The translations under genes were made by a program, and so were the position numbers. The notes beneath the pieces were generated by a model, which made no database searches, was not told the DNA's origin, and saw only the letters and a list, made by a program, of their open reading frames with translations. 64,000 nt of DNA from Cervus elaphus (lineage: Eukaryota; Chordata; Mammalia; Artiodactyla; Cervidae): positions 123,353,669 through 123,417,668 of the forward strand of contig NC_057819.1 of the NCBI RefSeq assembly GCF_910594005.1, in the 5' to 3' direction. This document shows positions 20,601 through 35,600 of this stretch, in pieces. How positions within the stretch are numbered: position 1 is the stretch's first letter; each line of letters opens with the position of its first letter.

Positions 20601-23600
20601 CCTGGACACCTCATATAGCACGCACCAGTTAAGCCCTCCTGATGGCAGGGAGGGGTGGGCGAGGCCACTCAGGACACAGATACAGACATCTGGACAGGGT
20701 GAGTCGGCCACCACGTACCCAGAGCCCTTTCCTGCCCTGCCCCCTTCTGACATCACACTGTCAACACGGGAGCCCCCTGGGAGCGCCCCCACCCCCCACT
20801 GTTGGGTCAACTCTCTGGCTGCCCAAATTCTAGAGAAACAGGAGTGCTCTTTGATTCCTCTCCCCCCACCTGGGTCCCCCGGCCCCGAGATGGAGCGAGG
20901 CCCCCACCTGGAGGCCAGCATGGAACAAAGTTGCTGGCCCCTGTCCATCATGCCACCACAGCAAACGTCCTGGAAGTCCTGGAAGTCTGGGCCCTCTCCC
21001 ACCCACGAGCTTCCCAGGCAGAGCTGTGGGCACCATCTACACTCACATCCCAGTCCCACCTTGACCTGAAGACCACCCTGCACGGGAGGACCCGCCAGGT
21101 ACCCAAGCCTTGATCTTCTCCCTCTGGCTCCCTGGTTCCAGGTAGGCTGACCACACATGCTGGCCCTGCCTCCTAAGAGCCCAGACACATGCTAACTAGA
21201 AGGTTCTGGTCACGTCTCAGGCAGAGACAAGGCAGCCACCCATCTGCACTCAGACCCATGACTGCAGGAGCCTCCTGGGTCTCAGGGAAGGGGCTCCTCC
21301 TCCCAAGAGATGGCATCCAGAGTGATCCCCAGGCTGAGAGGAGGGCGGGCAGAGGGGCCTCTGTGCTTCTCTGGAGCCCTGAGACTAGAGAGGATGCTGG
21401 GCTGTGACCCCTGAGGCCACCGCAGCAGTGTGGAGGCCAAGTCCAAACCCCCCAGAGCACCAGGCCTTCTGGTGGAGGCACCCTGAACCCACCCACCTTC
21501 AGCCTCTGCCGTGGCCCTGCACTCACCTGGGAGAAGGCGGGCACAGCCACGCTGTAGGGCCTCTGCTTGAAGGTGCCGGCCGTCTGGGTGGGGAAGGCCC
21601 GGGAGGACGTCCCGTAGTCGGGGGGCGGGAGGGCCAGGTCCTCCTTGTCCAGGAGGTTACCCGTGCTGCTGCTCTTGCCCTGCTGCAGGCTGTGGGGGTG
21701 GGCAGGGTGGTCAGCCAGGCCCACCTGGGCCCCCTGCGTCCCTTGGCCCCACAAGGAGGGTGGAACAGAAGGCGGCAGTGATGCTGCCTGGGTGGGCCTG
21801 GGCCTCCCCTGGCCCCCACCCCACCCCCTGTTAAGAGCAGAGTGTGAGGCCTGCTGGGGGGGTGGTGGTGTGGAAGCCAAGTTCACGCTTGCTGACATCT
21901 CAGGTGAGCCCACCCTCCCCACACAGCTCAGACACCTCCACCCCTCACAGCACCTCCACACCCCTGGACCCAAGGGTCTCAAACATGCAGCCCCTGCCCC
22001 GAGCTACAAGCCACCTGCCCTGTCAGCATGCTCACCTCATGTGCAACCTGTCCCCGCCATCATTGTCCAGGACTCGGGTGTAGGAGAAGGGAAACCAGCC
22101 CCTCCTGGAAGAAGAGGCCCCGTCAGAGCACGTCCTCTGGCCCCAGGTCCCACCCGCTCCCCAGCCCAGCTGCACGCCTCTGAGGAGGGAGTGTGTGCAC
22201 ACACTCCAGGAAGACCAGGAGACCCCACTTGGGCATCCATCCAGCTCTGACCCACCCTGCCCTGGAGGGGAGTGAGGCTGTGAGTGAGCAAAGGTGCCAG
22301 GACTGAGCAGGGCTCTAACTTCTTCAACAAGCATGATGGGATTCCTGGCTCAGCTCCACATGGCTGCAAAGCCATGGCACCAACAGGAGACGCTGCCTGG
22401 AGCCACCACGGGGCCACGGGGAAGGTGCCATGCGCACACATGAGGTGCCAGGCCGAGTCAAGGGACATGGAAGCAAGGGCTGGTGGGGGCCTGCGGCCAC
22501 GTCTGTCCCTCCTAACGGACCCATGGGACCTGGATAATCGGTCTGAAGGAGGACCCAGAGCCAGGACGCAGAGACCCGGGTCAGGAGGCTGACGCCCCCG
22601 CCAGACTCACATCTTGGTCTTCTCGCTCTCTCCATAGTGCCAGCCGTCTCGGGCCTCGGGCACCAGCAGGGTGATGAGGTCGCCCTCCTTGAAGCTCAGC
22701 AGGGTGCTGTTGTCTCCGGCCGCGTGGGAGAAAATGGCCTTCACCCGCATGCGGCCGTTGCGCTCCAGGCCGGCGGCCATGGAACTCGAGCGCGGCAGGG
22801 TCTTGTTCTCGGCTGCCGGGAACAACAGGGCAGGTGTGAGGGGGATCTCCATCCCGAGCAGGGAAGGGTGCGGTCATCCTCCCATCAGCTCGGCTGTCTG
22901 ACTGTGAGACACTTGGAGCCCCCAGGTGGGCCTGGAGGTGGACGGTCCACCCTGATGGATGACTGCCAGGCCTCCAGGGCTGTCTGGCTCAGACTCCGAA
23001 AGGAGCTGGGAGTGGGGATGCATGTGGATGCGGCCTCTGACCTGCTGCTCCTTAGCTGGGGCAGTTCTCTGGGCCTGAGGCCTCAGCTTTCCCATCTGCT
23101 AATGCGGAGACCTCACAGGCCAAGGCCCACTGGTGGGGCTGCAGGATGGGGGGTTGCCGGCCTTGGCAGACGGGCTGGAGGCGGGGCCAGGAATGGTCCC
23201 ACGGTCAGCAAGGTGCTCTGTGTCCCTCACGGGCTCTTGTCACCGGCTGAGCTGCTGGCGTCCCTGCACCGCCCTGCCCTACCACACTCACTGAGCAGAG
23301 AAGCCCAGTCAAGCTCAAGGATCCAGGACGGAAATCTCAAAGCGGTCCCCAGGGTGCTGCACACACACGTGCCCGTGAGCCTCCGGGCTCCCCCCAGCCT
23401 CCCCTCAGGGATGTCATGACTGCTACGGGTTGGGTGGACCCAGGGCCCCAGTGGAGTGCTTACTGGTGGCGTAGCTGTTCTTGGGCGCCACGCTCTTGCG
23501 CACAGGAAGCGTGTTGGAGTAGGAGTCGCTCAACTTGCTCTGAGACTGAGGGGGAGACGTGGACTTGGGCTGGGCGGCCTTGCGGTCAGCCCACGGGTTG

Positions 23601-26600
23601 TAGTCCTCGCTGTCTGGGCCCGAGACGCCGTTCATGACGGGTGCGCTCTCCTGGGCAGACAGCCGCTGTCGAGAAGGGGTGGCGTGGGTGTGGTGTGGCA
23701 GGAGGGCCTGGGCCCGGCAAGGCCCCGTTAGGGCGCCCACCACTGGCAGCAAGGGGAACCACCCTCCCCACACCCACAGAACTTTCCGCAGCAAGGACTT
23801 ACCCCCACAAACGGGGCCAGCTCGGGGGGCACCGGCAGGGGCTTGGCCCCCGGAATGGGGTCTGAGATGACCAGGTTGGACTTGGAGGCCGACAGGCCAC
23901 TGGGGAGGATGGAGCCGTTACTGTTGCCCATCTGCTGCATCAGCTGCATGGCACGGTCGGGGATCTTGTTGGGGTCGGCGCAGGCCTGCTGCCACAGCGG
24001 CAGCTTCTGTGCCAGCAGCTCCTTGCCCTGGAGTGGAAGCAGCCGAACAGGGCAGGCGTGAGGGCCAGCCTCAGGCTCCCGCAGCCAGGGGGCCTCCCCA
24101 CAGGGCCGGGAAAGGCCAGGGCCTCTGGCCCACCTCACAGACATCGCCCCTCAGCTCCCAGCTGGCACCAGGTGGCTCCTGAAGAGACACACCCGCCCCC
24201 AGGTGGGCACACTTGGCTGGGGCTGCTCTTTGCCAGGTGGGGTGCCTCCACCAGGTGAGACACCTCTAAGACCTGGGAAAGGGGCCGGATATGGTACAGC
24301 GAGCCCCCCAGCTGAGAGACCCCTCAGAATGAGGTCAAACCAAGGCCTGACCCGAGAGGAACCTCCCCAGGGGCCTGAGGGAATTGAAAGAACAGGGGCT
24401 CACGTGTTCAGCCACGGAACAGGAATAGGCTCTTTGTGGGCCAACCATGAGGTACTAGGAAGAGTGCTGTTCAGGCAGACTTGAGGGCCAGGAAACCTCA
24501 CAGGGACTGAGAGGGGACTGTGGGGAAGGAACAGAGCTGCCCACGGCCCAACTGCAGTCTGGCCCCCCACCCGGGGCCCTCGAGCCCAGCTGTCCCTCCA
24601 GTGTTCCAGGGTCTGCCCAGGACACAGGGGACCAGAGAGCCAAGGGCCTGACAAAGCATGAGGAAGCCACAGGCCTGAGCAGGGTCCCAGGATGCGGGTG
24701 TGGCCAAAAGCAAGACACTAGCCTGAGATCCCCTGCAGCCCATTCAGGGGTCCCGAATCCACAGCATGGACACACTTAGGGCCCTGGAAACGGCTGTGCC
24801 TCCCCTGTCCTGGCCCTCTGGCCAAAGTGGGCTACCCTACCTGCAACACGTGATACAACTGTGTTTCCATGCAGATCCCAGACCCACCCCGGGTGGAGCT
24901 GAGGGCAGTCAAGGTCTCCAGGACCTCGGACGGGTCTGTCAAGCCCTCACTGTCTCTCCTCACTTATCTTCCCACTTCTTTTGGCCTCTGTCTGGGGCAG
25001 GGAGGTGGCGCCCACATAAGAGAACGGGAAGATGCTGGACAAACAGCCCTTCGGCAGGCCAGGGTCTCCCCACCACCTTCTGATTTAGACCAGGGGCCAG
25101 CAGACACTGCATGAGGGCTGGCTGCTCATCTGCATGGAACGTTTAACTGGAAAACAGCCAGGTCAGTTGGTTTACATATCAGCGGCCACGTTCCCGGTGC
25201 AATGGCCAAAACTGAAGACAGTTACAATCCAGCCCATGGCTGAAAGGAATAGTTCATGGGTCTGGGCTGGTGCTGAGAAACTGGGTCAGCAGGGACCCGC
25301 ACCAACAGGGACAACTCAGGGCTCCCACCCAGATGACGGCCCTGTCATTGTCAGGCCTGAACCCAGGCACCAGGGAAATGCTGGCTGCCTGTTGGTAGGA
25401 AGAGCAGGTGGGATCCTGCCTTCACGCCCTGGTGCCCCAGACCCAGGGCCTGTGCCTTTCTCAAACCTCCTGGGGGGCTGGGGTCCAGTTTCTTGGGAAG
25501 TCATCTCGCATAAACATGATCTGCACCCCCACAGGAGACAGAGATGGTGGCATCCTGGAAAAGGATGGCTTTCCTGCCTTCCTTCCAGCACAGATGGGTC
25601 CGCGCTCTCCCTGAGCAGCCACAGGGCCCAGCAGCCGCCAGAGGGCGCACACGCCTGCCGCACGGCTGCTGGAGCCGCGTGGGTGCTGCGGCGGCCCTGC
25701 CGGAGCACTGCGGCTCTAGCAAGCGCCTCCCTGCTGCCAGCCAGCCCTCCAGGCACAGGACCTGAACGCAAAGTCTCAGGCGGCAGGGTGGCCCCACCCC
25801 GACCCTGCAAAGGACACAAGGCCCGTCACTGTCCTTGCGCTGCACCTGTGGCAGCAGCAGGCCCAGGCAGGCAGAAGCCTCTCCATGGAGGCTGAGGGCA
25901 TCTGTCCCCTGGGCAGCCCCAGCCTGGGGACCAGAAGCTGAGTCGGATCAAACACATGTGAAGTGCTGCCCCCAGAACCCCTTTATGGAAAAAGGACACA
26001 AATGACTGGTTGACTTGGGTTGCCAAACCACACCTAAACTCTCAGAATATTCTGGAATGTTCCAGCTGACAGCTCTGACCCCACTCCAGTTCCTACCTGT
26101 GAACTACAGGGAACACAAACCCCACTGAAACTGTTTTTGCAGTGGAGATGTGTCCTCTGGGTCTTGGTGGCCTCAGGGGGCTACGCCAGCCTCTATAGGG
26201 GTTGGCACTGCAGTGCTTCCCAAAGAGCTCGCTCCCTGGAGGAGCGATATGAACAGTGAAAGTTGAAGTGTTAGTTGTTCAGTCATGTCTCACTCTTTGC
26301 GACCCCGTGGACTGTAACTTGCCAGGCTCCTCTGTCCATGAAATTCTCTAGGCAAGAACACTGGAGTGGGTTGTCATTCCCTTCTCCAAGGGATTATCCT
26401 GACCCAGGGGTTAAACCCTGGTCTCCTGCATTGCAGGCAAATTCTTAACTGTCAGAGTCACCAGGAAAGCTTGAGTTACTGGTGTAATTGCTCTCAAAAA
26501 AAGCACCTGGCAATTTCTACTGGGAGTTGTAAAACATCTGCAACCTTGACCTGGTAACTGTCCTTCCAGAACTCTCCCCCGAGAAGATCGAAAATGCACG

Positions 26601-29600
26601 GGACGCTCAGCACAGTGTTCCCTCATCACAGCTCAAGGTGGGGCACGCCCCCGTGTTCCTCAGGGAGGCAGTGTGTGCCAGTGAGGGCCCAGCCCCGCGC
26701 AGAGCAGGCACCCACCTTGGAGTGGTAGGCGGCGGAGTTCTTGGCCACGGCGCACTGCTTCTCCACCAGGAAGCAGAACCTCCTCCTCTCCTCGGTGAGG
26801 GCGGTCTTGTAACCGTCGGACACGTAGCTCTCCAGCTCACCCTGCTTGTTGCCGATGGCATCGATGTACTGGGGGTGGGTGGGAGAGGCACATGAGCCCG
26901 CAACAGGACAACATCCCATCACTTCCCATTGTGAGCAGCCCCACAGGCTGTGGAGGGGGAGCACACCTCCCCACCAGCCCACTGGGGCGGGTGCTTGGCT
27001 GTGTGACTCACTTTGGCCATGAGGCTACCCTGCTGAGCCACTGCCCCCTGGCGCCCTGGCAGCTGCACGTGTGGGGACCACGTGGCAGACTGCCCGGTGA
27101 GGCTGGTGTGGCACCTCCCTCAGACCCCGACACCAACCATAAAAGCCATCCTGACAGTCAGAAGACCAGGACAGCTCAGCTGGCACTGTGTGCTCGAGAA
27201 TGACTAGTTCACACGCGGATCCCTCGGGGGTGGGCAGAGCACACAGTTCGATGCTAGGGCACGCCAGAATACGCTCTGGTTCTGCAGGATGGAAAGTTCC
27301 AGTAACAGTCCCAGCAAGACCGGGGGCAGCTGTCCCAGGGAGGCCTGCGGGCCCTCCGCCTGTGTGCGGCCCCGCCTCTGGGACGCAGGAGACCCTTCCA
27401 GCCCCCTCCCTGTCTCCCCTCTCTCCTCCACGCCCACTCCGCGCTCCACAAGGGGCACAGACTCCTCTGTCCTGAACTGGGATCCCTTTCCACGGCCCCG
27501 GCTGGCCAGGGGACCAGCCTTCACAGAATCAAGCCCCATCCTCCAGCAGGGGCAGACCCGGGCCACAAGGGGGCGGCCTCCCCCACCTGACTCACCACCT
27601 CCCCCTGCAGCTCTGACTCAGCGTGGGTGGGCGGTGCGGAGCTGGGTGGGTGCAGTGCAGGCTGTTCCTGGCCCCTCCCTGCCCCCCACCTCGTAGCGGC
27701 ACTCAGCTGGAGGGCAAACGCCTGCTGGGCATGGGTGGTCCCCAGAGCTGTCCCCAGCACAAGGCTCTGCCAGCGTGAGCCTGCCTGCCCAGCACTCTCA
27801 CCAGCACAGGGACTCTGCTCCCCTGCACCTGTAGACCACCCTGCCTTCAACACTGAACCCCACTCTCCTTGCCCTGAGAGCAGCTTAAATGGGCCTCCAC
27901 ATGGCCAGCCCACCCCCCCACCCTGGAGGAGTCCGCCCTGGTCCTCCGGAGCAGCCGTAGGGCTGGCCAGGCCACGAGGTGTGCCTGGAGACAAAGTCCG
28001 AGCAGGAGGGGACAGGCCCTCAGGGCAGCCCTGCTGGCTGCTTCCACCCCCCACCCCCGCCCCCGAGCCCCACGTCATGAAACACGTGCGTACCCAGACC
28101 TCCAGCCTCTGCCCCTCCAGCCTGCAGAGTGGCTCCTCCAGGAAGCAGGGGAGTCTGCAGATGCGGGGTGCCACGGTGGGCAAGGCCATGCTGTGTGGAA
28201 GGACCCCTCAGGTGCCACCCACCAAGGGGCTGGCTCACACCCCGAAGCCCCCATGTGGACAAGAGGCCTGAGGGTGGGAACACCCACTGGACACAAGGGC
28301 CTGGAAGGGGCAAGGCTCGCTCAGAGACAGAGACGCTGATGCAGGCCCCTGCTGCCTGCGCCCCATCACCTAAGCAGCACCCGGCACTAGACTGAAACCC
28401 CCAGAGGGCCCCCGCCCACTCTGCTCCGTGGCTGTCCTACCCACTCCGGGGGACAGTGGAACACTGGTATGGCCTTGCAGGCTTCAACCAGCCCTGAACA
28501 AAAATGCCTCCCTCAGCCTGTTCTTGAGTACACGGGCGCACCTGGGCTTGGCTGTGATCCCGAGAGCCCCCTAAGGGGCTTCTAGAATCTCTGCAAAGCT
28601 CTAGAAGTAGTAGTTTGGGGTTTAACCCCAGTAAAAGCCCCAGCCAGCTGGTCCCTGGAGTCACCACCTCCCGCCCTCCTGGGGGCCGCTCCAGCGCCAG
28701 GCAGGCCTGGGAGGCAGGGTGGGTGTGGGGTGACTGGGTAAGAGAGGCTGAGACCCTGAGAAGTCAGCACAGAGCCTCGAGAAGGAAGGCCCAGAGGCAC
28801 CCACTGTCACCTAAAGAGACCCTGGGGGCAGGGGAAGGCACCTCCGTGAGCGGTTACCCCAGGACAGCGGTGTAAACCGGGACGCAGGCCCCCCGGGTCC
28901 ACCTGCCCTGAGCCTGCTGCCGAGGACGGCTCCTCCTCGCGCTGCCCGGCGGCCCCATCTGTCCTGCAGCCGGTTTCTGGGTTTTCAGGCTGCGGTAACG
29001 TCTTTCACCTCAATGTTCCCGCTCCCTGGAGGGGAGAGAAACTGGCTCTGGGCGAGCTGGCGCGGGGCGCTGGCCTCATTAGCTGCGTGGCAGCCTCCCG
29101 TGCAGGGGGAGGAAGCGGCGGTTTATTTTTAAGATTTCCATTTACTCAAATGAGCCCCCAGAACAGCTAGAAGCAGCTCAGGTCTCAGGCAGGGACCTGG
29201 GGGCTCCCGGAGTCACGCAGTGTCTTTCCAGGACCACACCTGCCCAGGACGGGGCAGGAGAGAAGTCGCCTTGGCTGGGGTGCCCGGCCCAGGAGAGCTG
29301 CCCCTTCCTCCTCACCCCGCATCCGGCCAGGACCCAGGCTGCCACTTCTGTCGCGGAATAACTGCTGGCCCTCCTGACCTCCTTCCCCAGCGCTGCCTCC
29401 TTGCAGAGACAGGCCACCACTTTGAAGGGTAGACCCTAGAAATCCAGGCCAAGTGAGGAGCTTTGCTTCTGAAGGGGTGGGAGAGGAGGACGCCCCAGGT
29501 CACACTGGCCGCTGTGGGCAGGGGACATTCCCAAACATGCAGGAGTGCCTGCACTCTCTGGGACCGAACGAGCCTCACCCGACAGCCCTGAGGAGTTCCA

Positions 29601-32600
29601 AACAGGCCACAGAAAATGGTCTGAGCCTGTCCCCACCGCAGGCGGGCACCGTGGCCAGGCTCCCAGCGTCCTGCCTCCCCACCCCCTACCCCTGCTCCTG
29701 GCTTAGCGGGTGCTATGGTGACGGCACTATAGAAACACCCAGCTGAAAGCATTTAAGACCCACGGAACGCTCCCACTTAGTCACCCTGGGCTGAACAGCC
29801 CTGTAATCCGAGAAGACAAAAGTGATCAGGACACACGTCTCCTCTGCAGAGCAGGCCGGTGACTCAGAGCGGGGGAGGGGCGCTCTAGAAAACACCCGGG
29901 GCTCTGGTCTCCCTCACCCGATAGGCCACCCAGCTTTCCCACGTTTCTCCAAATTTCTCAGAACTGGCATGCGATCCCTAACCGCTGCAGCTGGGGAGTG
30001 ACAGTGGGATCCGTGGCCCTCAGCTGTCACTGTCCGTAACCATCACTCCAAGGAGACAAGGCAGGAACCCAGGCAGCCGTGATGGACAGGAAGGAACAGC
30101 CGGAATGGGATGCCTCCAGCTGCATCTAGTCACTGGGTACGTTCTGGGGGCAGCCAGTGGCTTCCCTGGAGCCCGCTGACCAGGCCTGTGTCCCTCTCCG
30201 GTCTGATGCACCCTGCACCCAGGCCAAGAACAGGACGGCCAGCCTTCGGTTCAGCGGATTGTTAAGAATCTCTAAGCACAAAAGCTCCGAGCAGGGCTGG
30301 GGACCAGGGCTGAGCCGAGGGCAAGTGCACCCTCCTTCCCGTAGGCCAGCAGGCGGAAAAGCCAGCAGTCAGCAGTACAGGGCATATGCTGTGGGCACAT
30401 TCTCAGGCAGAGAGCACAGTGCCCCTGGCAGGAGACACGGATCTGGGGGCCCGGGCTGCCCATTTTCCCGAGAAGGGGCCCATAACCATCACTAGATTGG
30501 CAAAGGGTTCCGTGACCAAACAGATCCCACTGTCCACGCCCTGTCTGGTGCACTTACCCACTGGAGTCCAGGAAGAATATGCTGGGAGGGGCGTGCCCAC
30601 AGCATCCCCGCGCCCAGACCCCAGGAGAGAATGTGGGGCCACTTCTGTCCACACCAGTGGGCTGGACACGCTGACAAAGGCCTTGAGGCCCAAGGGGACA
30701 GGTCTTAGTAATCTGCAAGCACCCTGAGCCAAGGCCTTCGGTGGCTGCTGGGGAGCCCAGGGGCTTTGGGGATCCACGCCACCTGGGCCTGGGGTCTGCT
30801 GGGCTGCCCTGGGACCTGGAGGAGGACGGAGCCTGGGCTCCCGTGCCCACCTGCTGGGTGGCCAAGTCTCTGGTGCCTTCAGGTCTCAGGTTCCTCAGGG
30901 GCTGAGCCAGAACGTCACCACCCGAAACGGCAGCCCCTCCTCACGTGACCCCAGAGGTTGTGCAGGTATGGAATTCACACCCAATTTCAAAGACTCAGCA
31001 GGAAAAGAGACAAACACAACACACCTCACTAGTATCTGCTGTAATGATTACGTGTCTAAATAACACTCTAGACGTGTTCTGCCCAGTAAAACGCTTTTCC
31101 CGTATCACATTTATTAAGTGTCTGCCTCTCAGTGCAGAAGGACAGGTGCCATGTGCCTGGTACTGCCCCCCAAAGTCCTCCCAGCTCTGAAAGCAGAAGA
31201 CGCTCCAGATTTCTCATGGTGTTATCCAGCTAGGCAGCCCACTGGGGGGCTTGATCTGAGGGATTGGGAGTAGGTACGGGGTGGTGGGGGGGGGGCAAAG
31301 TCCCCCAGAGGAATGAGCAGCTGATGCCATCTCTGGACACAGAAGCCCTAAGAGGATACTTGGCTTTTCAGTTGCTTTTACCCAGAGGACCTCTGCTTAT
31401 ACTCCAAGGAAAGAAGACATCCCACTGCTGGGATGTCTTGTCCATAGATGCCTTTTGCATTGAAGAGCTCTTTAAAATGAGAACAGCAGACACACAAGGG
31501 GCTTAAACCACTGCCGTCAAACCTCACGTGTTATTGGGACCAGCCTCTGCCATTATCTTTTTTGAAGATCTAAATTATGGTTATTTTGTTTTTGCTTTGT
31601 TAATTACACATCCCTTTAAATAGAACGAATCTCTCCCCTTTCTCAGACCGCAATCTGGATGTGCCTCCTGGAACAAGGGAGCCCGGGGAGTGGGACCCGA
31701 CTGCCGGAACCGCCTGCTTCAGTCAACACAGGCCCCGGCGACAGCCCACACCCCGCAGCCAGAACACCCGAGGCCCCGCTCCCGGCATCTCAGAGAGGGA
31801 GGGCAGAGGACGGCTCAGGACGCAAGCGGGGCTCCCAGCAGCTCTGGGTCCCCCGGCAACCCAAACCTCAGGTGGGTGGGTGGGCTGGGGTGGCTGGGCC
31901 ATCGGCCCTCCTGACAGCAGGAGCCTGCCAGGGTCAGCAGCTCCAAGGACCAGGCTGCCAAGGACCTGGTGCTCGGCTGGCAGGGATGGTCGAGGGCCCT
32001 GGTCCGCTGCACTCAGGAAGCCGGTTTGGCCCATATTGGGGGTGACCCTGCCCTACATCTATGCCCACCCATTTGCCTCCAGCCTTCTCTTCCTGGGCTC
32101 TCACCGCTCCTTGCGGTCTTAGCGGCCCCTCCCTCAGAGCCTGCACACGGGCAGGAAGGACATGCTGTGTCCCCATGACCCCTGCTCGTCACACATCACA
32201 CACCAATGTGAATCCCAAAGGCACGCTGACTGCTGGGTTTTCTAACAGTCATGATGCCCCTCGGAGGACAAGGACTCCTACCTAATCAGAGCTGGGCTGG
32301 GGGTGGGGGCCGAGGGAAACAGAAATGGAAGAAATCCTTGGCCAGTCCTGCAGGATCTCTAAGAGGGACGCGCACCCAGAGCCTGGCCAGCTCACCTTCC
32401 CAAAGTGCTTCACCTGGGACGGCTCGTGGCACAGCCACACCCCAGCCCAGACCCTTCTGTCAGAAGCCCCCAAGACCGCCGACCAGCCGGGGGGCCAGCT
32501 GCCCATCAGAATCACCTTGAAGCTTGGAGAACCTGACGGTCAGGCTACAACACAGCTATGCACCCATGCCTGGGGAGGAGTACCCCGGGCCAGAGACAGG

Positions 32601-35600
32601 ACGCCAGACGAGACCTGTGACCACACTGTCAGACACACAGTGCGTCCTCCACCGACCGCCCCCTGTGGCGCTCCGTCAGCGCCTGTGAGCACCACGGTGA
32701 CCAGAGGTGTGGAGTGGGACCGAGCCACATGGTCAGCACGTGGTGTGCTCACTACTTCTAGAAAGAAGCTTGTGTCCTAGTTTGCGCCCCAAATGCCTCT
32801 AAGTGCCTATTTCCTGACCTAAAATCAGTTCTCTTCATGGAAATCCCAAAACACAGTCTCAATTACCAGCAGTTCCTGAAGCTGGCCGGCTCTGACCCAG
32901 CCCCCCTCATGGGGAACCCGTCACAGACTGACTGGCGGTCAGTCTCCCCCCGCGCCACCCTGGAGCGTGACCCGCGGGCACAGCCCCACCTCAGCGCCCA
33001 GTGCAGACGGGCCACGCGGCAGCAGAGGCGCCGTGGGGAGGTGTGTGGCTGCTCTGCGGGTCGACCTGTGCCTGGCAGGTGCCAGAAGCCTCTCTACCCT
33101 CCCTGCTGAGTGTCCTGTCCACACTGAGCTCTAGTCAGAAGCGGAACACGTGGGCCAGGGGCTCCAGAAGGCTCACAGGTGACCCCAGGGATTGACACAG
33201 GCAAGTCCACCGGTCTTGGGAGCATGAGCCACCCGCCTGTGGGAGCCCTGGGCCGCACCAGAGCCGCAGGGGCTCCATCAGCCTGGGGGTCCCATCTCCC
33301 TGCCAAGGGCTGTCAGCTCAGGTCAGCCCAGGCTGTGGCTCGGGGATGCCCAGGTGGGGCCCCTGTGCCAGCATGGGGCCTGGGACCACCCCTATCTGCA
33401 CACACTGCCCATGGGGCCACACACGGCCCAGACCCCGGTGAAGGTCTGCAGGGTGCAAGAGACTCTGGGGACACAAAGAGGCTCCGAGGGAGCAGGGGGT
33501 CGCTGGTGCCTGGGGTTCTTCCCCACCTCCCCAGGGATCCTCAGTCCGGAATCCACCCCGCCTCGGTGATGGTGCACAAAGACACCTGCTTGCAGCAAGC
33601 AGGTCTAGCGGCTGGGTCTACTGCGGTCCAGGTGAGGCCGGGCTCTCCAGGGCAGGGCCGTGAACTACCGTCTGGATGGACGGAGCTGCCGCCACGGCTG
33701 GTCTGCTACTGCGCGGCCTGAGAGGGAGCCTTGGAGATGGAGGGGCATTCTAAGAAACAAGACGGGGAGAGCAGAGTCCTGCTCTCCCCCCGTAAAAGAA
33801 TCTTTAACAAGCCGTTTCCTGTGACTCGCAGGACCTTGGCTAAGGTGAAGGGCCGGGCAAACTCAGCACACCTGCCCTGCCAGCCAGGCACTTCCTCTGG
33901 GGGAAACAGTGGGGAGAGGAGGGCTGTCACACCAGAAGGTTCCAGGGCCCTCCCAGCCCCCAGCAGCCACACCTCAAAGCAGACATCAGACCCTGGCTCC
34001 TGGGTCAGGTCTGCAAAGATTTCAAGAATCAAAAGAAGAGCCTCAGGTGCTCAGGGGCCCTCAGATGCCCGGGTGGGCTGGGCATCCCCACAAGGCCACC
34101 AGACAGACCAGAACCATCCATAGGACAGGCAGCCGCATGCCTTCCACCCGCTCAGAGCACACCAAGCGCCCGCCCCCTGCCGCACAACACCGGGTGAGGG
34201 ACTCTGAGGACCCCCAGCCTGGCCTCTCAGGTTCAGTGTCACCGGGGAACAAGAAACACCTGTCGGACTGCCGCTCTGCTTCCCGCCCTTAGAGGACAAC
34301 TGGAACAATGTCACGTACTGCCTGTCACCACGCGAGCAGCCTGAGCTGGATGCCAGGAGGGACAGGGCGGAACACAGCCCTACCCAGCCCCTGACTGGAA
34401 TAACTGAGGCTATTAACACTGAAATAGCACCCTCAGGAGGCTAAGGGGCAGGTAGAGAAGCGGGGTGGAGGTGGGCTTGGGAAAGTGAAAGACGCTACTG
34501 AGAGGCGGGAGCTGGGTTATTACTGCAACTCGGTGAGAAACTCCTGAGGAAGGGGCTGCAGAAGCCCACTCCCCTGCAGGCATGGCTGCTTCCCGCATGG
34601 CGGGTTGCGGTACTTAGCTGGCGCCCCCTGCCCATCCTCCCCACTGGGAGCCCCAGGCGCAGAGGGCGCAGAGGCCGGACCACTCCAGGGGAGCAGGGCG
34701 CCTGCTTGTCCCCACCTTACTCAAGTGGCCAGGACCAGCCTCGTGGCCCTGGAGGGCTCCAGAGGCGCTTGAGGGCAGTGGTGTTGGCACCAGGGGGCAT
34801 GCCATGCAGGGAGGCCCCGATGGTGTAGGTGGTGCCCCCAGACTTGCTGCCCTGATGGCCAGCAGGAAGAGCAGGGCTTTAGGAGCAGAGGGGTGCACCC
34901 CAGAGGTCACCCCATGCCTGTGCCCAGGGGAAGCTTCCACTGCTGACCAGGTCAGGGGGGTGGCTGTCCTCTTTCTCCTCCTCAGATGCATGACCTTGGA
35001 GAGCAGCGCCTGGGCCCAATCTATGTCAATTGGCGGCGGGGTTCTGGTGAGACAGGTGTATTGGGGCCATGCCTGTCACAGGCCGCGTTGTCCTGATTCC
35101 TTGCCCCCACCCCAGCACACAATGCCTGCAACCGGGGCTGCCCCTCCCGTGTCCTGCAACGCCATCTGCCTCATAACGCAGGGCCCCCGAGATGCTGAAC
35201 CGGCCAGTGTCTGCCTGCTGGAGGCTCTGGGCCCACGCTGGGCATAGGCATTTGTGACTCAATCGGAGTAGCAGTCTGAGGTCTCTCTCTGAGGTGGGAA
35301 GGTTCCCTGTGGGTTCTGCTCCTTTGGCAGAGAGCCATGGCACCCACGGAGGCTGCAGGACGGGGCTGCCGTCCTGCCAGCTCTGGGATGTAGGGCACCC
35401 TCACCGGAAATCCCCCAGGAGAGTGGAGCCTGGGTCTGATCCATCAGGAGGGCCTGCCCTTCACTGCTCTCTGAAAGGACCAAGAGTCCTGACACCGTAG
35501 CAGGGGCCTGAGCCCTCCACGTGTCCCAGCAGGCAGAGCGCCTGGCACACGCGGCCGAGTCCCACCTGCAGCTCCTTGTCCGAGTATTTCTGGGGGTTTT

